Notes under the pieces: model-generated | The model's input: the letters and a program-made list of their open reading frames with translations, nothing else | What the model was told of the DNA's origin: nothing | Databases searched by the model: none | NCBI RefSeq assembly: GCF_000420625.1 | Contig: NZ_ATVH01000015.1 | Span: 1-64,000, forward strand | Direction: 5' to 3' | Length of the DNA: 64,000 bases | From: Fodinicurvata sediminis DSM 21159 | GTDB lineage: Bacteria > Pseudomonadota > Alphaproteobacteria > Kiloniellales > DSM-21159 | Made by a program: the position numbers and the translations under genes | In this document: positions 16,205-24,044 of the stretch, in pieces | Layout of the letters: the number at the start of each line of letters is the position of its first letter | Position numbering within the stretch: the first letter of the stretch is position 1

Positions 16205-17038
16205 CTACCCACTCCCCTCTGAAACGGCGGCACTCACCTCCCCATACCCGAAGAAAGGATCCAGTTCGCGCGCGACGACGGCATTCACATGGGCAAGTTC
16301 ACGCGGCGCCAACGCTTCCAGATGATCCCCCACCACCCCCTTGCGGGTCTTGTAGGTGCGCAGGTCGCCCTTCTCCGTCGGCCGCAGCGTCTTGCGGCCA
16401 AAGGCATCGGCTTCCTCAAGCTGGCGCATGTTGTCGAAGCTGGCATAGTCCACGGCTTGCGCGACCAGGTCGGGACGAACCTCCCTCACCCCGAAAAAGC
16501 CCAGGGCACGCGTCAGGGCTGTTGCCGGCTCGGCGATCATGTCCTCGTAGCGCAACAGAAGGAAATCGCGCGGGTTATGCTGCTGATCGGCCCAGATGTT
16601 ATAATAGGCAACGATGGTCGCCAGCGACCCGCGCGCCTCGTAGACGTAATCCTGCAACGGACCGTCATAGCCGTGGGAACTGGCACGATAGCGCAGGGAA
16701 TAGTACTGTGAAACCAGGACGTCCCGTGGATCGCGGCAAAGGAAGAGCACGCGGTCCTTGCGATAGTTGGTCTTGCTGCGCTCCAGCTCTTCCGGGGTCC
16801 GCTTGTAGGGTTTGTCATCGTGATAGGCGACCAGCTGCGGCACGCCCGGCTGCCGGAGCAGCTCTCCGGTCATCAGGTAATCCTGTGATTCGATGCCGTT
16901 GTGATGCGCCAGGTAATGCCCCAGCATCAGACGCAGCCAGGTCCGCCCGCACTTGGGAAAAGAGATGATGTAGTTGCCGCCGGGCCGGAAGAAATGGCGA
17001 AGGCTGCGAACCTGTCGCTTGAGGATCTTTCCGCCCAT
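16205..17038 (-). CDS. sulfotransferase, Sulfotransfer_1 type
   Basis: A 277-residue PAPS-dependent sulfotransferase. NYIISFPKCGRTWLRLMLGH (residues 22-41) is the phosphosulfate loop, VLFLCRDPRDVLVSQYYSLR (about 96) the 3'-phosphate site, LLLRYEDMIAEP follows, and TRKGVVGDHLEAL is the C-terminal PAPS loop. It differs clearly from the paralogue at 13885, so the two are not a recent duplication. It stands between a repeat array and the sialyltransferase-like gene (81 bp away, same strand). Acceptor unknown, probably a glycan. Confidence 0.85.
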   Translation of the reverse strand: MGGKILKRQVRSLRHFFRPGGNYIISFPKCGRTWLRLMLGHYLAHHNGIESQDYLMTGELLRQPGVPQLVAYHDDKPYKRTPEELERSKTNYRKDRVLFLCRDPRDVLVSQYYSLRYRASSHGYDGPLQDYVYEARGSLATIVAYYNIWADQQHNPRDFLLLRYEDMIAEPATALTRALGFFGVREVRPDLVAQAVDYASFDNMRQLEEADAFGRKTLRPTEKGDLRTYKTRKGVVGDHLEALAPRELAHVNAVVARELDPFFGYGEVSAAVSEGSG

Positions 17039-17119
17039 GAACCACCGAACTCCGCTGCTTGATCGGGAAGGGAACAGGTAGCAGGAACGACGGGCCTTGG
17101 GAAGTCGCAGGCGGCGCCG

Positions 17120-17851
17120 TCAGCCCTCCCCCGTTACCAGCGGCAGCCCACAACACTCCGCCACCACAGGCTCGCTGGTGACCAGTCGCCCCGGATGCTG
17201 CCGCCCCAGCGCGCTCAGGACGGTGATATCGGTCTCTGCATGCTTGCTGCGGGTGGTGCCCAGGGCGGTGATGGCCGGGTTTTCAGCATAGGCATGGGTC
17301 AATTCGAAAGAGATGCCGGCCAGCATCACGCGGTCCCAGGCCGGGTCAGCCAGACCCAGTAGGGTGGCGAAGACACCGGTGGAGGGCTGCTTGATGGCAA
17401 CGGCCGCCGCAGCATCCGGGTCGTCCCCCGTTTCACGCTGCAACAGCTGCGTGTAGTGGCTGTAGGGCGGGGCATGGAAGTGCCCGAAGTCGTAGCCCGC
17501 CTGGCGCAGTGCCCGGCGTACATGCCAGGCCGACATGCGCCAGCGCCGGGCTTCGCGAAGGAGTCTGCGGGGCAGCAGCCCCTGTGCCGGCGGCCGGGGC
17601 AGGTACCAGACCTCGTCGCTGGACAGGCCGCTTAGGGTTTCCAGCGCGATGCGGTTGGCCTGGCGCTTGCCGCTCTCGTCCCGCGCCGTGCCGGCACCCA
17701 GTACCGCGCTGACCACCGTGAAGCGTGGTGTCGGCAGGCCCGCCGCCCGCGCCGACCAGCCCGAGGCATTGGCACAGGCGACGGCATCGATCTGCCAGGC
17801 CGGCGGCAGGCAGGGATCGGGCTTGGAACCGAGCACGAGCAGGCTGGGCAT
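17120..17851 (-). CDS. hypothetical protein, possibly sialyltransferase-like
   Basis: A 243-residue protein I do not firmly recognise. It opens with LLVLGSKPDPCLPPAW and DAVACANASG, like proteins that bind a nucleotide sugar at the first Rossmann strand. A later KQPSTGVFATLLGLADPAWD, VMLAGISFELTHAY and KHAETDITVLSAL resemble, in order and spacing, the small and very small sialyl motifs (PSTG, G-F, H-x-E) of CMP-sialic-acid transferases. With a CMP-ulosonate synthetase in the same locus, a CMP-sugar transferase is an attractive but unproven reading. Confidence 0.45.
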   Translation of the reverse strand: MPSLLVLGSKPDPCLPPAWQIDAVACANASGWSARAAGLPTPRFTVVSAVLGAGTARDESGKRQANRIALETLSGLSSDEVWYLPRPPAQGLLPRRLLREARRWRMSAWHVRRALRQAGYDFGHFHAPPYSHYTQLLQRETGDDPDAAAAVAIKQPSTGVFATLLGLADPAWDRVMLAGISFELTHAYAENPAITALGTTRSKHAETDITVLSALGRQHPGRLVTSEPVVAECCGLPLVTGEG

Positions 17852-17949
17852 GGCGGCAATCTTCCGGTGGCGAATTCGTGCGTACCAGATAGCAGCCTTT
17901 ACCGACCCGGGAAAAGAGGCAGGGTGGGACCTCTCCGCCTGTGCCGGGC

Positions 17950-18073
17950 GCCTTCGAGGCTCGCTTATGCTCGCACCTCAGGCTGAGGAGGGGGTTTTAC
18001 TTCAGTCCCCTAAGCCCTCTCCACCTCCCTCAGCTGAGGCGCTTTGCCGAAGGCAAAGCCTCGAAGCAGCTGG
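17950..18073. repeat. palindromic repeat pair upstream of ugd
   Basis: Copies at 17950-17988 (outer arm GCCT/AGGC) and 18028-18073 (inner stem GCTTTGCC/GGCAAAGC). They fill much of the 347-bp gap 17852-18198. The remainder shows no gene; the ugd promoter must lie between 18074 and 18198, but no clear -35/-10 pair is visible. Confidence 0.85.
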
Positions 18074-18198
18074 ATCAGGCCGTGCCACAAGCCACTGACC
18101 ACAACCACCCCCTTTCCTCCGCCGGCGCAGCGGCGTAAAAGGCGGGCGACTCATTCGGCCCGCACGTAGGGCCGCGCCAGCAAGGGGAACGTCTACCC

Positions 18199-19521
18199 AT
18201 GAACATCACCATGATCGGCACCGGCTATGTGGGCCTGGTCTCCGGCGCCTGCTTTTCGGAATTCGGCTGGACCGTCACCTGCCTGGACCGCGACGCGGAC
18301 AAGATCGCGGCGCTGGAAGCCGGGCGCATCCCGATCTACGAGCCGGGGCTGGAGCCGCTGGTGGCGCGCAACGTGGCGGCCGGGCGCCTGGCCTTCACCA
18401 CCGAGCTGAAGGCGGCGGTCAGGGACGCCGACGCCGTCTTCCTGGCCGTGGGCACACCCAGCGATCCGCACGGCCGCGCCGACCTGTCCCATGTCTATGC
18501 CGCGGCCGATGCGCTGGCCGACAGCCTGGAGGGCTTCACCGTCATCGTCACCAAGTCCACGGTGCCGGTGGGCACGGGGCGCGAGATCGCCCGGCGCATC
18601 CGTGCACGCCGGCCCGAGCTGGACTTCGAGATCGCGTCGAACCCGGAATTCCTGCGCGAGGGCGCGGCGGTGGAGGACTTCCTGCGCCCCGACCGCGTCA
18701 TCCTGGGCGTCGAGGGCGAACGTTCGGCCGAGCTGCTGCAAACGCTCTACCGCCCCCTGGCCCTGCTGCAGAAGCCCATGGTGGTCACCGGCCTGGAGAC
18801 CGCCGAGGTCATCAAGTACGCCGCCAACGCCTTCCTGGCCACCAAGGTCACCTTCATCAACGAGATCGCCGACCTCTGTGAACAGGTGGGCGGCAATGTC
18901 CAGGACGTGGCCCGCGGCATGGGCCTGGACGGGCGCATCGGGCCCAAGTTCCTGCACGCCGGCCCGGGCTTCGGCGGGTCGTGCTTTCCCAAGGACACCC
19001 GCGCCCTGGTGGAAACGGGTCGGGAGGCCGGTGCCGAACAGCGCATCGTCGAGGCCGTGGTGGCAGTGAACGAGGCGCGCAAGGTCGCCATGGCCGATAA
19101 GGTGGCCGAGGCCTGCGGCGGCGACCTGGCCGGCCGGACCATCGGCCTGCTGGGTGTCACCTTCAAGCCCAACACCGACGACGTGCGCGAATCCACCGCC
19201 CTGGACCTGGTTCCGGCGCTGCAGCAGGCCGGCGCCACTGTCCAGGCCTTCGATCCCGTGGGCATGGACAACGCCAAGCGCCTGCTGTCCGGCGTGGACT
19301 GGCGCGAAGATGCCTACGCCGCGCTGGAGGGGGCCGATGCCCTGGTCCTGCTGACTGAATGGAACGAGTTCCGCGGCCTGGACCTGGCACGGGTCAGGCG
19401 CCTGCTGGCCCAGCCGGTGGTCGTCGACCTGCGCAACATCTACACGCCGCAGGAAATGAACGCAGCCGGCCTCAACTACCACTCCATCGGCCGCCCGCCG
19501 CTGCGCGTGATCGAGGGGTGA
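18199..19521 (+). CDS. ugd: UDP-glucose 6-dehydrogenase
   Basis: A 440-residue enzyme that oxidises UDP-glucose twice with NAD+ to UDP-glucuronate, a precursor for acidic polysaccharides. The N-terminal MIGTGYVGLVSGACF (residues 5-19) is the Rossmann NAD site; KSTVPVGTG and NPEFLREGAAVEDF are family motifs; GFGGSCFPKDTRAL (about 255-268) holds the catalytic Cys; VTFKPNTDDVRESTALDLV and the C-terminal UDP-binding domain follow. Length is normal. It is convergent with the MBL-fold gene. In this locus it probably feeds glucuronic acid into the sulfated glycan. Confidence 0.96.
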   Translation: MNITMIGTGYVGLVSGACFSEFGWTVTCLDRDADKIAALEAGRIPIYEPGLEPLVARNVAAGRLAFTTELKAAVRDADAVFLAVGTPSDPHGRADLSHVYAAADALADSLEGFTVIVTKSTVPVGTGREIARRIRARRPELDFEIASNPEFLREGAAVEDFLRPDRVILGVEGERSAELLQTLYRPLALLQKPMVVTGLETAEVIKYAANAFLATKVTFINEIADLCEQVGGNVQDVARGMGLDGRIGPKFLHAGPGFGGSCFPKDTRALVETGREAGAEQRIVEAVVAVNEARKVAMADKVAEACGGDLAGRTIGLLGVTFKPNTDDVRESTALDLVPALQQAGATVQAFDPVGMDNAKRLLSGVDWREDAYAALEGADALVLLTEWNEFRGLDLARVRRLLAQPVVVDLRNIYTPQEMNAAGLNYHSIGRPPLRVIEG

Positions 19522-19570
19522 GGGGCGCCTCGGGCCACGGTCCGGCCAAGCGGCGGTAGTGAGCGCGTAG

Positions 19571-20446
19571 CTACAGCGTCCACACCCTGGCCAGCGGCGA
19601 CTCGCCCAGCGGTTCGGTGGACAGCTCGATGGTTTCCTCCGCCACCGTGGGGTAGAGGTCCTGCACCAGGGGGTCGTGGCCGGGGATGACCAGATCGGGA
19701 CGGTCGTGAATCTCGCCCTGTTCGTCGCGCACCTGGGCCAGTTCGCGCATGCGCTCGTAGGCTGCCAGGGTGGCGGGGATGTTGACGACCACCGGGAAGG
19801 GGTTGCGCCAGACCATCTGGTCGAAGAAGTGCGCCACGTCGGAGGCCAGGACCAGCTTGCCGCGCGCCGTCTCGACGCTGACCGCCTGCATGCCGGCGGT
19901 GTGGCCGCCGGCCAGGTGGGCGCCGATGCCGGGCGCGATCTCGCCGTCACCGTGCAGGAAGCGCACCCGCTCGGCGAAGTTGTAGGTGACCAGGTTGCAG
20001 ACGTCCTCTGGCTCGAAGGGCGCGCGGCAGACGGGGTGGCGCATGTCGGGTCCGGTGGCGAAGGCGACTTCGCTGCGCTGGACGTGGAAGCGCGCGTTGG
20101 GGAAGCGGTCCAGGTTGCCGGCATGGTCATAGTGCAGGTGGGTGACCACCACCTCGTCCACCCGCTCGGCCGAGAGGCCCAGGCGCTCAATCGCCGCCGC
20201 CGGACAGCCCAGAAAGTTGCGCCCTCGTTTCTTCGCCGCCGCTTCATTGAAGCCGGTGTCCACCATGACGATGCGACCGCGGCCGACGACGACCCAGACG
20301 AAATAGTCGATGACCCGCCCGCCCTCGTGCGGGTCGATCACCTCCGGGTGCGGCTCCAGCACGAAATGGTGCGGATCGCGCCGCAGTGTGGCGTAGCGGA
20401 TGGCGAAGACGCGGTAGGTGTCGGCGTCGATGTCGGGGGTGGTCAT
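19571..20446 (-). CDS. metallo-beta-lactamase-fold hydrolase (lactonase-like)
   Basis: A 291-residue protein of the N-acyl-homoserine-lactonase-like branch of the MBL fold. VTHLHYDHAGNL (about residues 102-113) is the HxHxDH zinc motif; HTAGMQAV, LASDVAHF and VIPGHDPLV give the other ligands (His, Asp, His). Substrates in this branch range from lactones to other esters, so quorum-quenching activity cannot be claimed. It is preceded by repeats (20481-20606) and is probably transcribed alone. Confidence 0.8.
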   Translation of the reverse strand: MTTPDIDADTYRVFAIRYATLRRDPHHFVLEPHPEVIDPHEGGRVIDYFVWVVVGRGRIVMVDTGFNEAAAKKRGRNFLGCPAAAIERLGLSAERVDEVVVTHLHYDHAGNLDRFPNARFHVQRSEVAFATGPDMRHPVCRAPFEPEDVCNLVTYNFAERVRFLHGDGEIAPGIGAHLAGGHTAGMQAVSVETARGKLVLASDVAHFFDQMVWRNPFPVVVNIPATLAAYERMRELAQVRDEQGEIHDRPDLVIPGHDPLVQDLYPTVAEETIELSTEPLGESPLARVWTL

Positions 20447-20480
20447 GGGTGTTTACTCGCTTGTGTCTGGGTCTGTGCCT

Positions 20481-20606
20481 AGATGCTTCGAGGCTCAACC
20501 TATCGGTCGAGCACCTCAGCATGTGGGTTGGTTATTCTCAATAAATATTTGGTAAAACAAAATAATCTTCATCCTGAGGTGCCCGCGCAAGCGGGCCTCG
20601 AAGGAG
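20481..20606. repeat. palindromic repeat pair upstream of the MBL gene
   Basis: Copies at 20481-20526 (stem GCTCAACC/GGTCGAGC, one G-T type mismatch) and 20569-20606 (stem GCCCGC/GCGGGC with loop GCAA). The AT-rich stretch between them (about 20530-20568) contains nothing recognisable. Confidence 0.85.
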
Positions 20607-20654
20607 GCATTTCTTCTGTAACTGTTCCAGTTTGCGCTCATCATCCGCCCCTCC

Positions 20655-21899
20655 CTACACCACCAGTCCGGTCATGTCGGCCAAGGCCTGGAGCAGGTGG
20701 GGGCGGAAGGCCTGGGGGTGTTCCTGCATGGGGAAGTGGCCCAGGTCAGGCATTTCGCGCATGACGGCCTGGGTGATCAGGGCGGCGAGCGCACGGGTGC
20801 TTTCGGGCGAGCTGGAGTAGTCGTATTCCCCAGTCAGCAGGGTGACCGGCACACCGTTGCCGGACAGGCGGGCGGCCACGGCGGCGCCGTCGTATTCCTC
20901 GCTGTAGAAGGCCAGGTCGCCGTCATAGATGCCCGGGCGCGCTTGGGCATAGCAGCCGCAGGCCTCGTCTCGGTAACGCTGGGGACTGGCCGGCGCCAGC
21001 AGGGCGCGGACGTAGGAGGGATTGTGTCGCGCGCTGTCCACCGCCGCATGACAGAGATAGGGTGAGCGCCGGCCCGGCGCCTGCAAGGGCGCCTCCAGCG
21101 CGATGGCGCCGGAGAGCAGCTCGGGGTGCTCGGCGGCCAGCACCAAGGCCATGGAGGCCCCCATGGAACAGCCGATGACAATGGGCTTTTGCTGCCTGTG
21201 CGCCGGGGCCACCACCTGGCTCAGGAAGGCGGCCGAGATGCCGCGGTAGAAATCCTGGGTCAGCACGCCGGGCGGTCCGGCCTGGGCGGGCGGCGAGGCG
21301 CCATGGGCCGGCAAGTCGAAGGCATACATGGGGAAGACAGCGCCCAGGGCCGTGTCGGCCAGCTGGTGCAGGTACTGCCGCGCGTCGGCCCCGGCGGTGT
21401 GCAGGAAGACCAGGGGCGGTCCTTCTGGTGCGCCGGCCTGCAGTGCATGGATCGGCAGCCTTTGGCCATCGTGGTCGATGCGATGGAAGTGGCCGGTGAC
21501 AGAGGTGATATCATGCGCGAAGTCGACTTCCGGGCTGTCCCAGGGCGCGTCGGGACGTGTCAGTTCGAAAGCCCGCTCCAGCGCTGCCAGCGCCTGGGCC
21601 TGGACCAGCGGATCGCCCTGGATGGCGAAGGCGGGATTCTGGCGCAAAATGGCGCCGAAGGACTGCCAGCCCGGTGGCTGCCGCCGGCCGTCCAGCAGGG
21701 CGGTCCAGGCCTCGGGCGCGGCCGAGATGGTGATCTCCGGCACGGCACCGTGGGCCGGCGGGGCGCCCAGGGGCAGGGCAAGGACAGTCTCGCCGCTGCG
21801 GCAGACCAGGCGTGTGGCCAGGCCCTTGGCAGCAAAAGCCAGGTCCGGATCCTTGGAGGCGCGTTTGTGCCAGGCGGCGATCAGGGCGTCAGCTTTCAT
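20655..21899 (-). CDS. alpha/beta hydrolase with an N-terminal extension
   Basis: A 414-residue protein. From about residue 140 it is an alpha/beta hydrolase: LVFLHTAGADARQYLHQ (oxyanion loop), GCSMGASMALVLA (nucleophile Ser), LLTGEYDYSSSPE (acid Asp) and DLGHFPMQEHP (catalytic His). The first 110 residues, with KADALIAAWHKRASKDPDLA and a strand-rich middle, resemble a sterol-carrier or lipid-binding module, though only weakly. It may hydrolyse an ester or act as a C-C bond hydrolase; the substrate is unknown. It lies 49 bp upstream of the ParE gene end. Confidence 0.75.
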   Translation of the reverse strand: MKADALIAAWHKRASKDPDLAFAAKGLATRLVCRSGETVLALPLGAPPAHGAVPEITISAAPEAWTALLDGRRQPPGWQSFGAILRQNPAFAIQGDPLVQAQALAALERAFELTRPDAPWDSPEVDFAHDITSVTGHFHRIDHDGQRLPIHALQAGAPEGPPLVFLHTAGADARQYLHQLADTALGAVFPMYAFDLPAHGASPPAQAGPPGVLTQDFYRGISAAFLSQVVAPAHRQQKPIVIGCSMGASMALVLAAEHPELLSGAIALEAPLQAPGRRSPYLCHAAVDSARHNPSYVRALLAPASPQRYRDEACGCYAQARPGIYDGDLAFYSEEYDGAAVAARLSGNGVPVTLLTGEYDYSSSPESTRALAALITQAVMREMPDLGHFPMQEHPQAFRPHLLQALADMTGLVV

Positions 21900-21948
21900 G
21901 AGCTGCTCCTGCCGCCGGTATCACAAGCAAATTGCTGATCGCACGGCA

Positions 21949-22239
21949 TCAGGACAACAGCTCCTTCCAATCCTGGCGGCCATTCAGGACACGAAGTATC
22001 AGAACATCGTCCTGTCGTACTTGATAGACAATCAGGTGGGCTTGGTGGGCGTGAATGCGGACAATGGGCCGGAATTCATGGCGTTCCCTGGCGATCATGG
22101 GTTGCTCCGAGAGCAGACGCAGGGTCGCCATGAGATCGCTGTGATAACGCTCGGCCTGGTGAACTCCGAATTCCCGGACGCCGTAAAGATAGATAGCGAT
22201 AATATCTTCATCGGCTTTCCGGCTCGTTCGAAGCTGCAT
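21949..22239 (-). CDS. parE: ParE/RelE-family toxin
   Basis: A 96-residue protein of the ParE/RelE toxin fold: MQLRTSRKADEDIIAIYLYG at the start, an Arg/His-rich centre (PMIARERHEFRPIVRIHAH), then HLIVYQVRQDDVLILRVLNGRQDWKELL. ParE members poison DNA gyrase, but the target cannot be told from sequence. The ATG is one base after the stop of the antitoxin gene, the usual antitoxin-first order. It may serve as a stabilising module for the surrounding accessory DNA. Confidence 0.88.
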   Translation of the reverse strand: MQLRTSRKADEDIIAIYLYGVREFGVHQAERYHSDLMATLRLLSEQPMIARERHEFRPIVRIHAHQAHLIVYQVRQDDVLILRVLNGRQDWKELLS

Positions 22240-22240
22240 G

Positions 22241-22486
22241 TCAGTGATCGGTTCCAGCTTGGCGCCGGGCTTGGGCCAGAAGGTCGTCCAGGCTGTTGGA
22301 ACTGACGCCGCTGTTCACGCCCTCGTCGATCAGCTGTTGCAGCTCGGCCAAACGGGCCTGTCGATCCTGGTCGCGTCGGATCAGGTCGCGGACGTAGTCG
22401 CTGGCATTGCCGTAGCGACCGCTCTTCGACTGGGACTCCACCCATGCCTTCATCTGTTCGGGTAGGGAAATATTCATCGTTGCCAT
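22241..22486 (-). CDS. parD: ParD-family antitoxin
   Basis: An 81-residue CopG/ribbon-helix-helix antitoxin: TMNISLPEQMKAWVESQ (the DNA-binding ribbon and first helix), GRYGNASDYVRDLIRRDQ (the second helix) and a C-terminal toxin-binding tail with GVSSNSLDDLLAQAR. The start is set at the ATG at 22486, preceded by GGAGG; the longer frame to 22606 reads through a palindromic repeat. It is translationally linked to parE (1-bp gap) and should autorepress the pair. Confidence 0.9.
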   Translation of the reverse strand: MATMNISLPEQMKAWVESQSKSGRYGNASDYVRDLIRRDQDRQARLAELQQLIDEGVNSGVSSNSLDDLLAQARRQAGTDH

Positions 22487-22565
22487 TGCCAGTCCTCCAT
22501 GGGGGAAAGAATGGCATGCTTTGGCAAATATTGGCAAGACTCTGGTGTCGCTTTGCCTGTGCCGG

Positions 22566-22695
22566 GGTGCTTCGAGGCGCGACCTGACGGTCGCGCACCT
22601 CAGCATGAGGGGAGGGGGCCAAGTAGTAGAACGTTGATCCTAAAGAAAAAACCTCATCCTGAGGCGCCCTGCCGTAGGCAGGGCCTCGAAGGAGG
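22566..22695. repeat. palindromic repeat pair with an intact IS110 target
   Basis: Copies at 22566-22610 (stem GCGCGACC/GGTCGCGC) and 22652-22695 (stem GCCCTGCC/GGCAGGGC, loop GTA). Bases 22594-22605 read CGCACCTCAGCA, the exact sequence split by the IS110 element at 36424, so this is an unoccupied perfect target. Confidence 0.87.
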
Positions 22696-22717
22696 CCTTT
22701 CTGCTGTATTACCTCCC

Positions 22718-23644
22718 TCATCCCTCCTTCGGCTCCGACAGGCGGGCGATTTCGGTGTGGTCGGCGTCGGCGGGCAGCTGGTCGCGGGCCTGGGTCCAGA
22801 GCTTGACGCTGGTCTCCAGCGTGGGGGTGTCCAGGCCCAGTTCGGCGGCCAGGTCGGACGCGGTGCCCAAGTCCTTGGCCATGAGGGCCAGCGCGAAGCC
22901 TGAGCCGTAGTCGTGGTTCAGGATGTACTGTGCCAGCTTGTTCTCGGTCGAATTGTTGCGGCCCGTCGAAGCATTCAGGATGTCGGTCATGCGCTGGCCC
23001 TCGATGCCGAAGCGCTTGGCGATGTTCACCGCCTCGCAGGCGGCGGCCAGGCCGGCGGCGGAGACGAAGTTGTTGAGCGCCTTGGCGGCGTGGCCGGCGC
23101 CCAGGGGCCCGGCCTCCAGCAGGCTGCCCATGGCCTCCAGCACCGGGCGCACGCGCGCCACCTGGGCGGGATCTCCGCCGGCCATGATGGCCAGCTTGCC
23201 CGTGCGTGCGCGCGGCACGCCGCCGGAGACCGGGGCGTCCACCAGGGCGATGCCGTGCTCGGCCAACTTGTCGCCCAGGGCCACGGTGCGCAGCGGCGCC
23301 GAGGAGGACATGTCCACCACCACGGCGCCGGGCTCCAGCCCGGAGATCAGGCCGGGGCTGTCGGCATTGCCCAGGACGGCGGCCTCGACCACTGGCGAGT
23401 CGGGCAGCATGGTGATCACCAGCTGGCAGCCGCGGGGCAGCTCGGCCAGGCTGTCCACCGCTGTTCCGCCTGTGGCCTGGGCCACCTCGAGGCGCCGGTC
23501 GGCATCGATGTCGAACAGGCGCAGGGCATGGCCGGCCCGGGCCAGGCATTCACACATGGGCGCACCCATGTTGCCCAGTCCTACAAATCCTATGGGGCCG
23601 ACAAAACCGATGGGGCCGGTGATGGGGGCGGCGGAGTCGCTCAT
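22718..23644 (-). CDS. beta-hydroxyacid dehydrogenase (3-hydroxyisobutyrate dehydrogenase-like)
   Basis: A 308-residue NAD(P)-dependent oxidoreductase of the 6-phosphogluconate/3-hydroxyisobutyrate dehydrogenase family. It has the Rossmann motif GFVGLGNMGAPM, then DAPVSGGVPRARTGKLAIMAGG (the substrate loop) and GAGHAAKALNNFVSAAG with the catalytic Lys. Oddly, the N-terminus carries GPIGFVGPIGFVG, a tandem duplication of six residues before the Rossmann glycines. The start overlaps the preceding decarboxylase-like gene by ATGA (23641-23644). Substrate unknown; in context it oxidises or reduces a hydroxyacid made in this GntR-linked operon. Confidence 0.85.
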   Translation of the reverse strand: MSDSAAPITGPIGFVGPIGFVGLGNMGAPMCECLARAGHALRLFDIDADRRLEVAQATGGTAVDSLAELPRGCQLVITMLPDSPVVEAAVLGNADSPGLISGLEPGAVVVDMSSSAPLRTVALGDKLAEHGIALVDAPVSGGVPRARTGKLAIMAGGDPAQVARVRPVLEAMGSLLEAGPLGAGHAAKALNNFVSAAGLAAACEAVNIAKRFGIEGQRMTDILNASTGRNNSTENKLAQYILNHDYGSGFALALMAKDLGTASDLAAELGLDTPTLETSVKLWTQARDQLPADADHTEIARLSEPKEG

Positions 23645-24036
23645 TCCTTGCCCTCTTCCTTGTCGATCTGGTCGAAGACCTCGCGGGCGTTGCGGAAGGA
23701 ATCGATGGCGGCCGGCACCCCGCAGTAGATGGCGGTGTGCAGCAACACTTCGCGGATCTCCTCGCGCGTCAGGCCGTTGTTGAGCGCGCCCTTCACATGC
23801 AGCTTCAGTTCGTGCGGGCGGTTCAGCGCCGTGATCATCGACAGGTTGATGATGGAGCGGGTGCGCCGGTCCAGCGTCTCGCGGCCCCAGATGGCGCCCC
23901 AGCAGGTGCTGGTGACGAACTCCTGCAGGTCGCGGGTGAAGTCGTCGGCGTTGGCGATGGACTTGTCGACATACTCCGCCCCCAGAACTTCCCGGCGGAT
24001 TTTCAGGCCCTTGTCGTAGAGATCCCCGTAATCCAT
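23641..24036 (-). CDS. carboxymuconolactone decarboxylase-family protein (PcaC-like)
   Basis: A 131-residue alpha-helical protein of the CMD/AhpD family. LQEFVTSTCWGAIWGRETLD, RTRSIINLSMITALNRPHEL and LHVKGALNNGLTREEIREVL followed by YCGVPAAIDSFRNAREV match PcaC-type sequences, which decarboxylate gamma-carboxymuconolactone. The related AhpD peroxidase CxxC is absent. It lies 8 bp after the GntR gene and is ATGA-coupled to the dehydrogenase. An aromatic-acid pathway is possible, but no other pca gene is in view, so the substrate is open. Confidence 0.82.
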   Translation of the reverse strand: MDYGDLYDKGLKIRREVLGAEYVDKSIANADDFTRDLQEFVTSTCWGAIWGRETLDRRTRSIINLSMITALNRPHELKLHVKGALNNGLTREEIREVLLHTAIYCGVPAAIDSFRNAREVFDQIDKEEGKE

Positions 24037-24044
24037 GACTGTTG

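Noticed and set aside
18193-20247. 684-codon minus-strand frame across ugd and the MBL gene
   Set aside because: Runs antisense through ugd and out of frame through the MBL gene; both have clear catalytic motifs on their own frames.
19571-20446. Quorum-quenching lactonase claim for the MBL-fold protein
   Set aside because: The zinc motif alone does not define the substrate in this broad family.
22567-22606. Longer start for the ParD antitoxin
   Set aside because: The extension translates a palindromic repeat, and a GGAGG site precedes the inner ATG at 22486.
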